Below are positions 25,859 to 36,600 of a stretch of 64,000 bases of DNA, in pieces. Position numbers and translations under genes: made by a program. The notes beneath the pieces were generated by a model. It did no database searches. It saw only the letters and a list, made by a program, of their open reading frames with translations, and had not been told where the DNA came from. The DNA is from RGIG4576 sp045656705. Its GTDB lineage: Bacteria > Bacteroidota > Bacteroidia > Bacteroidales > Muribaculaceae. The number at the start of each line of letters is the position of its first letter. The stretch's first letter is position 1. Where the stretch lies: positions 1 through 64,000 of the forward strand of contig JAZORR010000036.1 in assembly GCA_045656705.1 (NCBI GenBank), written 5' to 3'.

Positions 25859-28800
25859 ATGAGTAGAGAAAAGAAATTCTTGACTTGTGATGGTAATCAA
25901 GCTGCTGCACACATCAGTTATATGTTTACTGAAGTGGCTGCTATTTACCCTATCACACCATCGTCAACAATGGCTGAATATGTTGATGAATGGGCTGCTG
26001 CAGGTCGCAAAAACATCTTTGGCGAAACAGTGATGGTGCAAGAAATGCAATCTGAAGGTGGTGCTGCTGGTGCAGTGCATGGTTCTCTTCAAGCTGGAGC
26101 ATTGACCACTACTTACACTGCATCGCAAGGTTTGTTGCTAATGATTCCTAACATGTATAAGATTGCGGGTGAATTCTTGCCAAGCGTATTCCACGTATCG
26201 GCTCGTACTTTGGCTTCACACGCTCTATGTATATTTGGTGACCACCAAGACGTAATGTCAACTCGTCAAACTGGTTTCGCAATGCTTTGCGAAGGTTCAG
26301 TTCAAGAAGTTATGGACCTTGCTGGTGTAGCTCACTTGGCTACTATCAAGTCTCGTGTACCATTTGTTAACTTCTTTGATGGTTTCCGCACTTCTCACGA
26401 AATCCAAAAGATCGAAGTTCTTGAAAATGAAGACTTGGCTCCACTTGTTGACCAAGAAGCATTAGCTGAGTTCCGTCAGCGTGCATTGAATCCTGACGCT
26501 CCTGTGACTCGTGGTACTGCAGAAAATGGTGATGTTTTCTTCCAACACCGTGAAGCTTGCAACAATTACTACGAAGCAGTGCCTGCTGTTGTAGAAGAAT
26601 ATATGAATAAGATTGCCGAAATCACAGGCCGCAAATATGGATTGTTTGATTATTATGGTGCTGCTGATGCAGAACGCGTAATCATCGCTATGGGTTCGGT
26701 GACTGAAGCTATTCGCGAAACTATCGACTATTTGACTGCTCAAGGTGAAAAGGTAGGTCTTGTGGCTGTACACTTGTATCGTCCATTCTCAGCTAAGCAC
26801 TTCCTTGCAGCTGTTCCTGCTACTGCTAAGCGTATTGCAGTGCTTGATCGCACAAAGGAACCAGGTGCTACTGGCGAACCTCTATATCTTGATGTTAAGG
26901 ATTGCTTCTATGGCCAAGAAAATGCTCCTCTTATCGTAGGTGGTCGTTATGGTCTTGGTTCTAAAGATACTACTCCTGCTCAAATCCTTTCAGTGTATGA
27001 AAACTTGGCTCTTCCAATGCCAAAGAACAACTTCACTATAGGTATTCAAGACGATGTTACATTCCTTTCTCTTCCAATGAAGGAAGAAATCGCAGTAGGT
27101 GGCGACGGAATGTATCAAGCTAAGTTCTTCGGTCTTGGTGCTGATGGTACTGTAGGTGCTAATAAGAACTCTGTAAAGATTATCGGTGACAATACCAATA
27201 AATATTGTCAAGCATACTTTGCTTACGACTCAAAGAAGTCGGGTGGTTTCACTTGTTCTCACCTTCGTTTTGGTGACGATCCTATCCGCTCTACTTATCT
27301 TGTAACTACTCCTAACTTTGTGGCTTGTCACGTTCAAGCATACTTGAATATGTATGATGTGACTCGTGGTCTTCAAAAGAATGGTACATTCTTGTTGAAC
27401 ACAATTTGGGAAGGCGAAGAACTTGCTAAGAACCTTCCAAACAAGGTGAAGAAGTATTTCGCTGACAATAATATCACTGTTTACTATATCAATGCTACTA
27501 AGATTGCTCAAGAAATTGGTCTTGGCAACCGCACAAATACTATCCTACAATCGGCATTCTTCCGCATCACTGAAGTAATTCCAGTGGATCTTGCTGTAGA
27601 ACAAATGAAGAAATTCATCGTGAAGTCTTATGGTAAGAAAGGTGAAGATGTGGTGAATAAGAACTATCAAGCAGTAGACTGTGGAAGCGAATACACTCAA
27701 TTGGCAGTGGATCCAGCATGGTCTTCACTTGAAGAAGATGTTAAGGCTCTTGACAATGCTCCTGCATTTATTAATGATGTAGTGCGTCCTATTAATGCTC
27801 AAGACGGAGACCTTCTTCCAGTATCTGCATTCAAGGATAATGCTGATGGTACTTGGATGAATGGTACATCTAAGTTTGAAAAGCGTGGCGTATCAGCATT
27901 TGTGCCAAAGTGGAACCCAGAAACTTGTATCCAATGTAACAAGTGTGCTTATGTGTGTCCTCACGCTGCTATTCGTCCATTCCTTTTGAATGCTGATGAA
28001 CTTGCTGCTTCTCCTTACACAGAAGAAACTTCATTGAAGGCTATCGGTAAGGGCTTTGAAGGTTTGCAATTCGTTCAAGCAGTAGATGTTCTTGACTGTC
28101 TTGGTTGTGGCAACTGTGTTGATGTGTGTCCAGGTAAGAAGGGTGAAAAGGCTCTTGAAATGAAACCTCTTGATGGTGAACTTGTTGAGCAACCTAAGTG
28201 GGATTACTGCTATAATGAAGTTAAGAGCAAGCAAAATCTTGTTGACATTAAGTCAAATGTGAAGAATTCACAATTTGCTACTCCAATGTTTGAATTCTCT
28301 GGCGCATGCTCTGGTTGTGGTGAAACTCCTTATGTTAAGCTTATTAGCCAATTGTTTGGTGATCGTCAAATCGTAGCTAATGCAACTGGTTGTAGCTCTA
28401 TCTACTCTGCTTCAGTACCATCTACTCCATACACAACAAACGAAAAGGGACATGGTCCAGCTTGGGCTAACTCTCTATTCGAAGACTTCTGCGAATTTGG
28501 TCTTGGTATGAATCTTGCATACGAAAAGATGCGCGAACGCTTGACTGTTCTTGTAGAAGAAGCTGTTAAGTGTGATTGTTGTGGCGAAAAAGCTAAGGCA
28601 TTGTTTACTGCATGGCTTGAAAACAAGGAAGATGGCGAAAAGAGTCGCGAACTTGCCGACCAAATCCAAGCGTTGGTGGAAAACTGCGAAAATCCACTAT
28701 GTAAGCAAATCAAGGAATTGGGACAATACCTTGTGAAGCGTTCACAATGGATTATCGGAGGTGACGGTGCTTCTTACGATATTGGTTTCGGTGGTCTTGA

Positions 28801-29416
28801 CCATGTACTTGCATCTGGAAAAAATGTGAACATCCTTGTAATCGATACTGAGGTTTACTCTAATACAGGTGGTCAAGCATCTAAGGCTACTCCTGTGGGT
28901 GCTATCGCTAAGTTTGCTGCTGCTGGTAAGCGCGTACGCAAGAAAGACCTTGGTCTTATAGCTTCTACTTATGGCTATGTATATGCAGCTCAAGTGGCTA
29001 TGGGTGCCGACAATGCACAAACATTGAAGGCTATCCGCGAAGGTGAAGCATACGATGGACCATCTATCATTATTGCTTATGCTCCATGTATCAACCACGG
29101 TTTGAAGGCAGGTATGGGTAAGGCTCAAGCTGAAGAAGCTAAGGCTGTAGAATGTGGTTACTGGCACTTGTGGCGTTACAACCCAGAGCTTGAAAAAGAA
29201 GGTAAGAACCCATTCACTCTTGATAGTAAGGAACCAAATTGGGATAACTTCCTTCCATTCTTGAAGGGCGAAGTGCGTTATGCTTCTGTAATGAAGCAAT
29301 ATCCTGCTGAAGCAGAAGAACTTTTCAATGCTGCTAAGGAAAATGCACAATGGCGTTACAACAACTATCGCCGTCTTGCTCAACAACAATGGGGTGTTGC
29401 TCCTGAAGAAAAGTAA
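25859..29416 (+). CDS. nifJ: pyruvate:ferredoxin (flavodoxin) oxidoreductase
   Basis: A 1185-residue single-chain enzyme that converts pyruvate and CoA to acetyl-CoA, CO2 and reduced ferredoxin, a central step of anaerobic fermentation. It contains all fused domains. The N-terminal alpha domain has YPITPSSTMAEY and EMQSEGGAAGAVHG. The gamma domain starts near 420. The ferredoxin domain has CIQCNKCAYVCP and CLGCGNCVDVCPG near 685-760. The C-terminal TPP domain has CSGCGETPYVKL, GGDGASYDIGFGG and VLVIDTEVYSNTGGQ-type segments. Codons are highly biased, consistent with an abundant protein. It is monocistronic, with its own promoter and terminator. Confidence 0.96.
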   Translation: MSREKKFLTCDGNQAAAHISYMFTEVAAIYPITPSSTMAEYVDEWAAAGRKNIFGETVMVQEMQSEGGAAGAVHGSLQAGALTTTYTASQGLLLMIPNMYKIAGEFLPSVFHVSARTLASHALCIFGDHQDVMSTRQTGFAMLCEGSVQEVMDLAGVAHLATIKSRVPFVNFFDGFRTSHEIQKIEVLENEDLAPLVDQEALAEFRQRALNPDAPVTRGTAENGDVFFQHREACNNYYEAVPAVVEEYMNKIAEITGRKYGLFDYYGAADAERVIIAMGSVTEAIRETIDYLTAQGEKVGLVAVHLYRPFSAKHFLAAVPATAKRIAVLDRTKEPGATGEPLYLDVKDCFYGQENAPLIVGGRYGLGSKDTTPAQILSVYENLALPMPKNNFTIGIQDDVTFLSLPMKEEIAVGGDGMYQAKFFGLGADGTVGANKNSVKIIGDNTNKYCQAYFAYDSKKSGGFTCSHLRFGDDPIRSTYLVTTPNFVACHVQAYLNMYDVTRGLQKNGTFLLNTIWEGEELAKNLPNKVKKYFADNNITVYYINATKIAQEIGLGNRTNTILQSAFFRITEVIPVDLAVEQMKKFIVKSYGKKGEDVVNKNYQAVDCGSEYTQLAVDPAWSSLEEDVKALDNAPAFINDVVRPINAQDGDLLPVSAFKDNADGTWMNGTSKFEKRGVSAFVPKWNPETCIQCNKCAYVCPHAAIRPFLLNADELAASPYTEETSLKAIGKGFEGLQFVQAVDVLDCLGCGNCVDVCPGKKGEKALEMKPLDGELVEQPKWDYCYNEVKSKQNLVDIKSNVKNSQFATPMFEFSGACSGCGETPYVKLISQLFGDRQIVANATGCSSIYSASVPSTPYTTNEKGHGPAWANSLFEDFCEFGLGMNLAYEKMRERLTVLVEEAVKCDCCGEKAKALFTAWLENKEDGEKSRELADQIQALVENCENPLCKQIKELGQYLVKRSQWIIGGDGASYDIGFGGLDHVLASGKNVNILVIDTEVYSNTGGQASKATPVGAIAKFAAAGKRVRKKDLGLIASTYGYVYAAQVAMGADNAQTLKAIREGEAYDGPSIIIAYAPCINHGLKAGMGKAQAEEAKAVECGYWHLWRYNPELEKEGKNPFTLDSKEPNWDNFLPFLKGEVRYASVMKQYPAEAEELFNAAKENAQWRYNNYRRLAQQQWGVAPEEK

Positions 29417-29456
29417 GAAATCTTTGACATTAAAAGATAGAATATAAACATTAGCG

Positions 29457-29484
29457 CAGGCAAGTCTTGAAAAAGGCTTGCCTG
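29457..29484 (+). terminator. terminator after nifJ
   Basis: CAGGCAAGTC (29457-29466) pairs with GGCTTGCCTG (29475-29484, one G-U pair), followed within a few bases by TTTT. Confidence 0.75.
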
Positions 29485-29553
29485 TGTTGCTTTTGATACT
29501 TATGTTAGAGATAATAATGTCGTATGGTTGCTCGTTATCACAAGAATTATTAG

Positions 29554-29561
29554 TAATTTTG
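29554..29561 (+). promoter_or_regulatory. dus promoter (-7 box)
   Basis: TAATTTTG matches the -7 consensus, 40 bases before the dus start. A weak TTG (29528-29530) lies 23 bases upstream. Confidence 0.5.
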
Positions 29562-29601
29562 TGGGAAATATCATAGAATTTAAAGATAAGAAATAAATAA
29601 T

Positions 29602-30522
29602 ATGTTACCGATACATTTTGCTCCGATGCAGGGGTATACTGATAATGCTTATCGCAATGTGCACGATGCGATATTTGGAGGAGTTGAGGCTTATTACACT
29701 CCTTTTATCAGAATAGAGCGTGGAGAGTTGCGTAAGAAAGATATTCGTGAGGCGTTGCCCGAAAATGATGAAACGGGTAAACTAGTGCCTCAAATAATAG
29801 TGCGTGATGCTGAGGAATTCCATTTTTTAGTTGAAAAAGTGAAGGAAATGGGACACAAACGCATAGATGTGAATATGGGGTGTCCTTTCCCGTTGCAAGC
29901 TCGCAAAGGTCGTGGTGCAGGTATTTTGTCTAATCCTGATAAGGCTAGAGAAGTGTTTGAGGCTATAAATGCTGTTGAGGATGTGGAATTTTCAATAAAG
30001 ATGCGTCTTGGAAATGAAAGTGCTGATGACTGCTTTGCATTGTTACCACTCATTAATGCCACTAGTTTGACTCATATCACTCTGCATCCACGCATTGCCA
30101 CACAACAGTACAAGGGCGAGGTAGATATGGAGCGATTTAAGGCATTTCTCGAGGTTTGTAATCACGATGTTATATATAATGGTGATATTACATCTATTGA
30201 AGATATAGAGCGAATAGAGCGTGATTATCCACAAGTGAAAGGTGTGATGATAGGCAGAGGTTTATTGATGCGTCCATCTTTGGCCAAAGAGTATGCCAAA
30301 GGTGAAAAGATCAGTGATGAGAAGTTGCTGAAAATGGTAATGCGTATGCACGACGAATTAATTAATGAATATTCGCAAACACTCCAAGGCGATGGCCATC
30401 TACTGATGAAGATGAAAACATATTGGGAACATCTTGAAGATGTGATCGGCAGAAAGCAATATAAGTTAGTTAAGAAAGCTATAAATATGGCGAAATATAA
30501 TGCTGCAGTAGCAGTAATATGA
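29602..30522 (+). CDS. dus: tRNA-dihydrouridine synthase
   Basis: A 306-residue flavoenzyme that reduces uridine to dihydrouridine in tRNA D-loops. The TIM-barrel start is HFAPMQGYTDNAYR. The catalytic cysteine is in DVNMGCPFPLQARKGRGAG. The FMN-binding arginine/lysine segment SIKMRLG and the LHPRIATQQYKG, YNGDI and GVMIGRGLL stretches follow. The C-terminal helical domain ends the protein. It is monocistronic. The subfamily (DusA/B/C) cannot be set from sequence reading alone. Confidence 0.93.
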   Translation: MLPIHFAPMQGYTDNAYRNVHDAIFGGVEAYYTPFIRIERGELRKKDIREALPENDETGKLVPQIIVRDAEEFHFLVEKVKEMGHKRIDVNMGCPFPLQARKGRGAGILSNPDKAREVFEAINAVEDVEFSIKMRLGNESADDCFALLPLINATSLTHITLHPRIATQQYKGEVDMERFKAFLEVCNHDVIYNGDITSIEDIERIERDYPQVKGVMIGRGLLMRPSLAKEYAKGEKISDEKLLKMVMRMHDELINEYSQTLQGDGHLLMKMKTYWEHLEDVIGRKQYKLVKKAINMAKYNAAVAVI

Positions 30523-30528
30523 TAAGAT

Positions 30529-30567
30529 AACAAAAGCGGTTTTGAGATGATCAAAACCGCTTTTGTT
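30529..30567. terminator. bidirectional terminator between dus and T9SS gene
   Basis: AACAAAAGCGGTTTTGA (30529-30545) pairs perfectly with TCAAAACCGCTTTTGTT (30551-30567). It serves both convergent genes. Confidence 0.85.
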
Positions 30568-30611
30568 GTGATAGGGTAGATACCCTAATATGTGTTGTTA
30601 TCTACGATTGA

Positions 30612-33596
30612 TTACTTCACAATCACTTTCACATGCTTGTCAGCAACTTTTGCTACATAGATACCAGCTGCAAGAGCCACAGTATCGTTATTGCTCACTG
30701 TCTTAGATGCTACAAGTTGACCAGCAAGGGTGTATACTTGAAGAGTTTCGCCAGCATAACCACACACATTCAATGCGCCTTGAGTAGCATAAATAGCCTT
30801 TGAGTTGTCAACATCTTCGATGCTTGTTACAGTTTTCACCACAACCACTGTATCCGATGCCAATGATTCGCCACTTTCGTACACTGCAGATACTGCGTAT
30901 TCGTATTGTACTGCATCGTCTGCCATATTAGCGTCTTCGTAAGTAACGGTAGTCTTATCGTTTATAGAAGCGATAAGTTGAGCATCGCGATACACATTGT
31001 AACCTGTGTGTACAAGTTGTGTACTACCTGGTTGGAATGTGATATCATCAATAGCCATAGCTGTACTTGTAGAAGAACCGTCATCGGTTACATGGATAGC
31101 GAAGTACTTAGTATTTTCTGGAAGAGTGAATGAGTATTGCTTCCATGAAGAAGACTTGTCGGTAACCTTTTCTAATACTTCAAAGCTTTCTACATTATTG
31201 TCGGTAGTAGAATAGCATACTTCAAAAGTTGTACCATAGTAACCGTAACCACCATGTTGGTAAACACTGAATGAAATAGTTTGTCCATCTACTACTTCAG
31301 GAGAAATAGCCCAATCGTTGCGGTAATCACGATAGCTGTTGTTCTTAATTGATACAAGGTAGTTGCTACCTGTAAGAGCAGGCACATTGGTGCTGCTTGT
31401 AGTCAAGAATGCCATTGCACCACTCACTTCGTAGTATGCATAGTTGTAAGTATTGTATCCGTCAGCATCAACAAATTTCCAACCTGCAAATGGCTCTGTA
31501 GAACCAGCAGTCCATGCTTCGAAGCTTTCAGTCATTACATCTTGTACTTGTACTTCAGGTACTACTGGAGCAGTCCAAGCAAGAGCGATAGAGCTACTGT
31601 TTTCTGTTGCGGTAAGAGCAGTAGGAACAGGAAGTTCGTTGCTGATTACACTCACTGTAGCAGAAGCTGTATTGTCTTCGGCATTAAGGTCGGCAGCATA
31701 TACTACTTCAGTCGAGAAATTGAGTTCTTTTTCAGCTGCAAATGGAGTAGCAACGAATGCGAACGCTACTTCAGCAGATGCTTCAGAGGCCAATTCAGTG
31801 CCATTTGCTTCAGCGATTACTGCACCATCACAAGAAAGTACCACCTTATAGTCGTTAGCTACATTTACACCTGTATTCTTCACAGAAACTACGATGTTTT
31901 CTTCTTTACCGATAGCAAGGTTTGCAGGAGTAGTTACACCTGTTACTGCAAGATTGTGTGAAAGAGCATCTTTAATAGTGATGTTATCGATAGCTATCAA
32001 ATAACCACCACCAGCGATACCATTGAATGATAGTTGGATATTGCCTGCAGTTTGTTCCTTAGTAAGGTCGAAGTTGTACTTTGTCCAACCTTCTACTGTA
32101 CCATTCACTGTAATACCTTCGTGAAGGGCTACATATTCGCCGTTGATAAGAAGTTCTGGCACTACCTTATCTGTGTAGCTTGTAGCTGCGTGATACATAT
32201 AGAACGATAGGCGTGGGTTTTGCATATTGCTTACATTGATAACAGGTGAAACAAGGCGTTGTTCCATACCGCTTGTGTAAGAGCTAAAAGCAATGAAACC
32301 ATTGTTACCATCTTGGTCGGCACTGATGGCTGGGCTGTAGTAAGAACTTGTCTTAGTTTGCCAAATTGTACCACTACCACCCACTACTTGCCAAGTGTTA
32401 GTTGTGTACTTGTAGTTAGCAAAAGACTCAGCATATTCGCCAGTGTATGGGTTACCCATAAGAATCTTATTACTTGCAGATGCAGTAGAAGCTCCACCTT
32501 CGTTTACTGCTACCACATTATAGTAAACAAGGTCTTGACCTTCGCCTTCTTTTGTGTAGTTGTCGGTAATCTTGCATTCCTTCAACCCCTTTGCGATTTC
32601 TACTTTGTCGCTACGAGTCACTGTGTAAGTGATGCTCTCTTTGAAGAATAGACCTGTAGAACTTGCTGTAGTAGTTACAGGTTCCCAAGTGATAGTTTGA
32701 ACGCCATTTTCTTGAGTAAGCACTACATTTGCAGGAGCAGCAGGAAGACTGAAAGACAATGTAGCTGAAACATTAGCTTCGTTACCTTCACCAGCATTGT
32801 TTACGCAAATCACTCTATATGCATTGCTACCTACGATAGGAGCTTCATCGGTGTATTCAACTGTAGCACCTGGAGTAGTAGCTCCCAAATCAGCGATTTT
32901 TGTAGTGCCACGATACACGATGATATTAGTGATTTCGTTTAGAGATTCGTTGCTATTAGTAACTTTAGGTGCAACAAAAGAAAGTTTCATTACAGCCTTG
33001 CCGTTTTCTACTGCAGGAGTTGCACTAAGAGTGTGTGCTGCTGCAGGAGCGTCGGCAAGAATACCAGTGGTCAATACCAAATCATCTACATATACATAAC
33101 CTTGAGATGCTTCAGAAGTGATATGAAGACCGATATAGTAGATACCATCTTCAGCCACTGAAACATTAGCTTGATAAGTGTAACCTACTTTTTCGGTAAG
33201 CACTACAGTGCTCATCAAAGACGTAGTGAGAGCTTCTGCTGTAGCTTCTTTACCTATCATTGCATCGATGTTGTTGGTGTAACCAGTAGCACCTGCTGCT
33301 TTGAATGATAAATTGTAGATGTATCCAGCCTTTAGTTCGAAACCAGGAGTTATCATCCAATCGTCAGCACCATTGGCTGAGTTTGGAGAATAACGAGCAG
33401 CCGAGCTATAAGTAGAAGGGAATGAATAAGAAGAATAATTCCACTTATATCCATCGTTGTTGCTATCGATTAGCGTCATTTTATTAAATGTAGCTGAATC
33501 GTAGAAATCTTGTGTAAACGGGAGGGTTTCCTGTCCGTTTACTGCTACATTCCCCATTGTGAGGAATGCAGCAATAATAAGACATTGTTTTTTCAT
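30612..33596 (-). CDS. T9SS-exported multidomain adhesin-like protein (994 residues)
   Basis: A large surface or secreted protein. Signal peptide 1-21 ends ...AVNGQ. Three gingipain 'cleaved adhesin'-type jelly rolls follow at about 25-180, 395-555 and 690-860 (ADDWMITPGFELKAG, RLVSPVINVS, RNDWAISPEVVDGQ; each closes with a conserved D-D/D-N pair such as YVYVDDLVL). Between them lie two fibronectin-III-like domains (about 185-385) and a CARDB-like domain (about 560-660). The last 70 residues (GETLQVYTLAGQLVASKTVS, then LAAGIYVAKVADKHVKVIVK) form a type IX secretion sorting domain. It sits 21 bases after its larger paralogue and shares its promoter. The ligand is unknown. Confidence 0.85.
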   Translation of the reverse strand: MKKQCLIIAAFLTMGNVAVNGQETLPFTQDFYDSATFNKMTLIDSNNDGYKWNYSSYSFPSTYSSAARYSPNSANGADDWMITPGFELKAGYIYNLSFKAAGATGYTNNIDAMIGKEATAEALTTSLMSTVVLTEKVGYTYQANVSVAEDGIYYIGLHITSEASQGYVYVDDLVLTTGILADAPAAAHTLSATPAVENGKAVMKLSFVAPKVTNSNESLNEITNIIVYRGTTKIADLGATTPGATVEYTDEAPIVGSNAYRVICVNNAGEGNEANVSATLSFSLPAAPANVVLTQENGVQTITWEPVTTTASSTGLFFKESITYTVTRSDKVEIAKGLKECKITDNYTKEGEGQDLVYYNVVAVNEGGASTASASNKILMGNPYTGEYAESFANYKYTTNTWQVVGGSGTIWQTKTSSYYSPAISADQDGNNGFIAFSSYTSGMEQRLVSPVINVSNMQNPRLSFYMYHAATSYTDKVVPELLINGEYVALHEGITVNGTVEGWTKYNFDLTKEQTAGNIQLSFNGIAGGGYLIAIDNITIKDALSHNLAVTGVTTPANLAIGKEENIVVSVKNTGVNVANDYKVVLSCDGAVIAEANGTELASEASAEVAFAFVATPFAAEKELNFSTEVVYAADLNAEDNTASATVSVISNELPVPTALTATENSSSIALAWTAPVVPEVQVQDVMTESFEAWTAGSTEPFAGWKFVDADGYNTYNYAYYEVSGAMAFLTTSSTNVPALTGSNYLVSIKNNSYRDYRNDWAISPEVVDGQTISFSVYQHGGYGYYGTTFEVCYSTTDNNVESFEVLEKVTDKSSSWKQYSFTLPENTKYFAIHVTDDGSSTSTAMAIDDITFQPGSTQLVHTGYNVYRDAQLIASINDKTTVTYEDANMADDAVQYEYAVSAVYESGESLASDTVVVVKTVTSIEDVDNSKAIYATQGALNVCGYAGETLQVYTLAGQLVASKTVSNNDTVALAAGIYVAKVADKHVKVIVK

Positions 33597-33617
33597 TTTT
33601 TTATAGTTTTATAGATT

Positions 33618-36600
33618 TTATTTTACTACAACTTTGGTAGTTGTACCATCTACAGTAACTGCGTATACACCGCTTTCAAGATTTACAGAAACCATATTGC
33701 TTTCTGCTATGCCTTGGAAGTAATTGATACCATTTACAGCACTTACTGTTACATTCTTGCCTTCAGCATTCTTTACATAGATAGTGTTGTCTACTGCAAA
33801 TACCATTGCAAGGTTGTTCACATCTTCAATACCTGATGTGTCGATTACAGTAACCTCATTAGAAAGAGCTGATTCACCCTTATCGTAGATAGTAGACACG
33901 CGATAGGTTATAGCTTTGCCTTCTTCAAGTTTAGCATTGTTATCGGTGTAAGCTAAGTCTTCAACCATATTCAAAGTAAGCAATTGGTTGTTGCGATATA
34001 CCTTGAAACCTTGAAGTTCGAGAAGCATAGGAGTCATGCTTTCGTATTCTACATCGTCGATGAATAGAGCGAATTGTTCGTTACCTACATAGTGAATAGC
34101 GAAGTATTTAGCAGCTTCAGGAAGAGTGTAAGTGTACTTTTCCCAGTTTCCGTAAGGAATCTTTTGAAGGTCGCCAATAGGGTAGAACTTATTCACATTT
34201 AGAGAATCTTCGATTGAGTAGCAGAAGTAGAATTGTTCTTCACCATACCACATTGATGGAGTCTTAGCGAAGAATGTTACAGTTTGTCCACCACGAATCT
34301 TTGGAGAAATCAACCAGTCGTCGTTAGCACCACCTACAGAAGCCATAGCCACAGCCATTTGGTTACCAGCGAATGGAGTCCAAATCTTGTGAGTGATACC
34401 AGCTTGAAGAGGGTTGAATGCTTGGAATGCCATTTGCAAACATGCATTTGGATATTCGTAGATACCAGTTTCAGATTGTGAGTTAGAGATACCGTAAGTT
34501 TCAAGAGCATCGTTGTCAATTAGAGTCCAGTTATCGAAATCAGTGATAGTGAATGCTTCAAAGTTTTCGAAACCTTCTGTCACCATAGAGTTAGCTTCAG
34601 AAGAAGCAGGTTCGCCCCAAGAAAGTTCTACCTTACCATTCTTCACTGTAGCATTAAGATCGGTTACAGGAGGAAGTTGAGGAGCTGGAACTTCAATGAT
34701 TACTTCTTCGCTTAGGTTGTTGCTTTGAACTTCATCAGCTTCGTAAATAACTTTAGCTTGGAATTTGTATTCGTTGCCAGCATCGATGATAGTTGCGCTT
34801 ACTGGGAATTTGAACAATTCTTCTTGAGCAAATGCAAGGCTTTTTTTCTTGCTCTTTAATTCAGCGAATACTTGACCGTTGCAGAAAAGAACTACCTTAT
34901 AGTTGCTTGCATCCTTAGCACCTTGGTTGTAAACAGTAACCTCAATATCGCGAGAAGTAGATACTGCAAGGCGCATAGGAGCTTCAATATTGGTGATGCA
35001 CAAGTCGTTGTCTTCTACACCATATATTTGGATGTTATCAAGGTGCATATTGTAACCTGTACCACTTGTACCACAGAATGCGATTTGGAATACCTTATCG
35101 CTTACATGTTCGTTCAATAGGATTTCATACTTATACCATCCCATACCATTGATTAGCAATAGAGGCTTTTCAGTAAGGTTGATGTATTTGCCATCAACGA
35201 ATACCTCAGGTTGCATAATGTCTTGGTCGGTAGACCATCCATTTTCAAGGTCTGGATTATAGTAGTGGTGCATCCAGAAGCTAAGAACTGCATTCTTAAG
35301 CTCACCCTTTTGTAGTCTTGGAGAGATGATGCGTGAAGCAGCCCAAGGAGTGTTGCGAGTGCAAGTTACAAGACCATTGTCGCCATCTTGAGCTTCAACT
35401 ACTGGGTTTTCACCCTTAGTTACCACTTGCCAGTAAGGGATTTGTGAAGGGTTCATACTTGGATTCACTACTTCAAGTACCCAAGGAGATGTTTCTACAG
35501 CACCATTCTTGAATGATTCGCGATATGCACCAGTATAAGGGGTACCATATACGATGAAGTGAGTCTTAGCCACCTTAGAAGTACCGGCAGCGTTCACTGC
35601 TACGATTTCGTAATATACATTCTTTTGGCTATTTGAAGTATCGATAGTCTTGTCTTCGAAAGATGTAGCAGAAAGACCAGTAGCCACTACTACGCCGTCG
35701 TTACGAGTAATAGTGTAAGTAAGTTTGCTGTAGTCGATGCTACCACCATTCACACCTTGAGCAGGAGCATCCCAAGAAATCAACGCTTGAAGATGATTTT
35801 CTGTGATGTGTACAGGGTTAGCAGGAGCTTCTGGTACATCAATACCAGCCCAGCACTTCACTTCGATAGGGTTACCGTCGCCCTTAGAGTTTGAGGCAAC
35901 AATCTTATAAGTATTGAAACCTTGCTTAGCTTCGTTATCGTCGAATGAGATTTCAGTACCAGGAGCAGTAGCACCGAATGACTTGATTTCTACATTGTCG
36001 CGATAAACTGTGATTTTTGTGATTTCGTTAAGAGTGTTTCCTGTGAAATCCTTAGTAGGAGCCGTGAAGCTCACCTTAGTAGCAAGAGCTTCGTTAGGAG
36101 CAGGAGTAACAGTGAAGTTTTCTGCAAGACCAGGAGCCGCAGAAGCAGGACCATTTACGATTTCTACATCATCAAGATACAACCAGTATTCGCCACGAGT
36201 AGTAGTAGCGTGGAATGCGATAAAGTAAGCTGTAGTTTCGTCGACACAGTTGATTACAGCTTCATATTCCTTGTAGCTATCGTGAGGATATTTCATATCT
36301 TCAACAAGAGTTACATTAAGGTCGCTGATTTCTTGGCCCTTACCAATCTTCACTTCCATGCTTTCTGGATAAAGGAAGCCACCATAAGAGCGAGCTTTAT
36401 ATTTCAACTTGTAGCTTTGACCAGCTTCCAATTGAACTGCAGGCATAATCAACCAGTCATCTGCTTGGTTGAATGTGTCGTACTTATAAGCAGCACATTG
36501 ATATTGTTGGTACCATCCCCAGTAACCTGAATCGTGGTTGTTGTTGTAGATGATACACTTCTTATAGTCGTCCATTGTGTCGAACGTCATAGAATAAGGA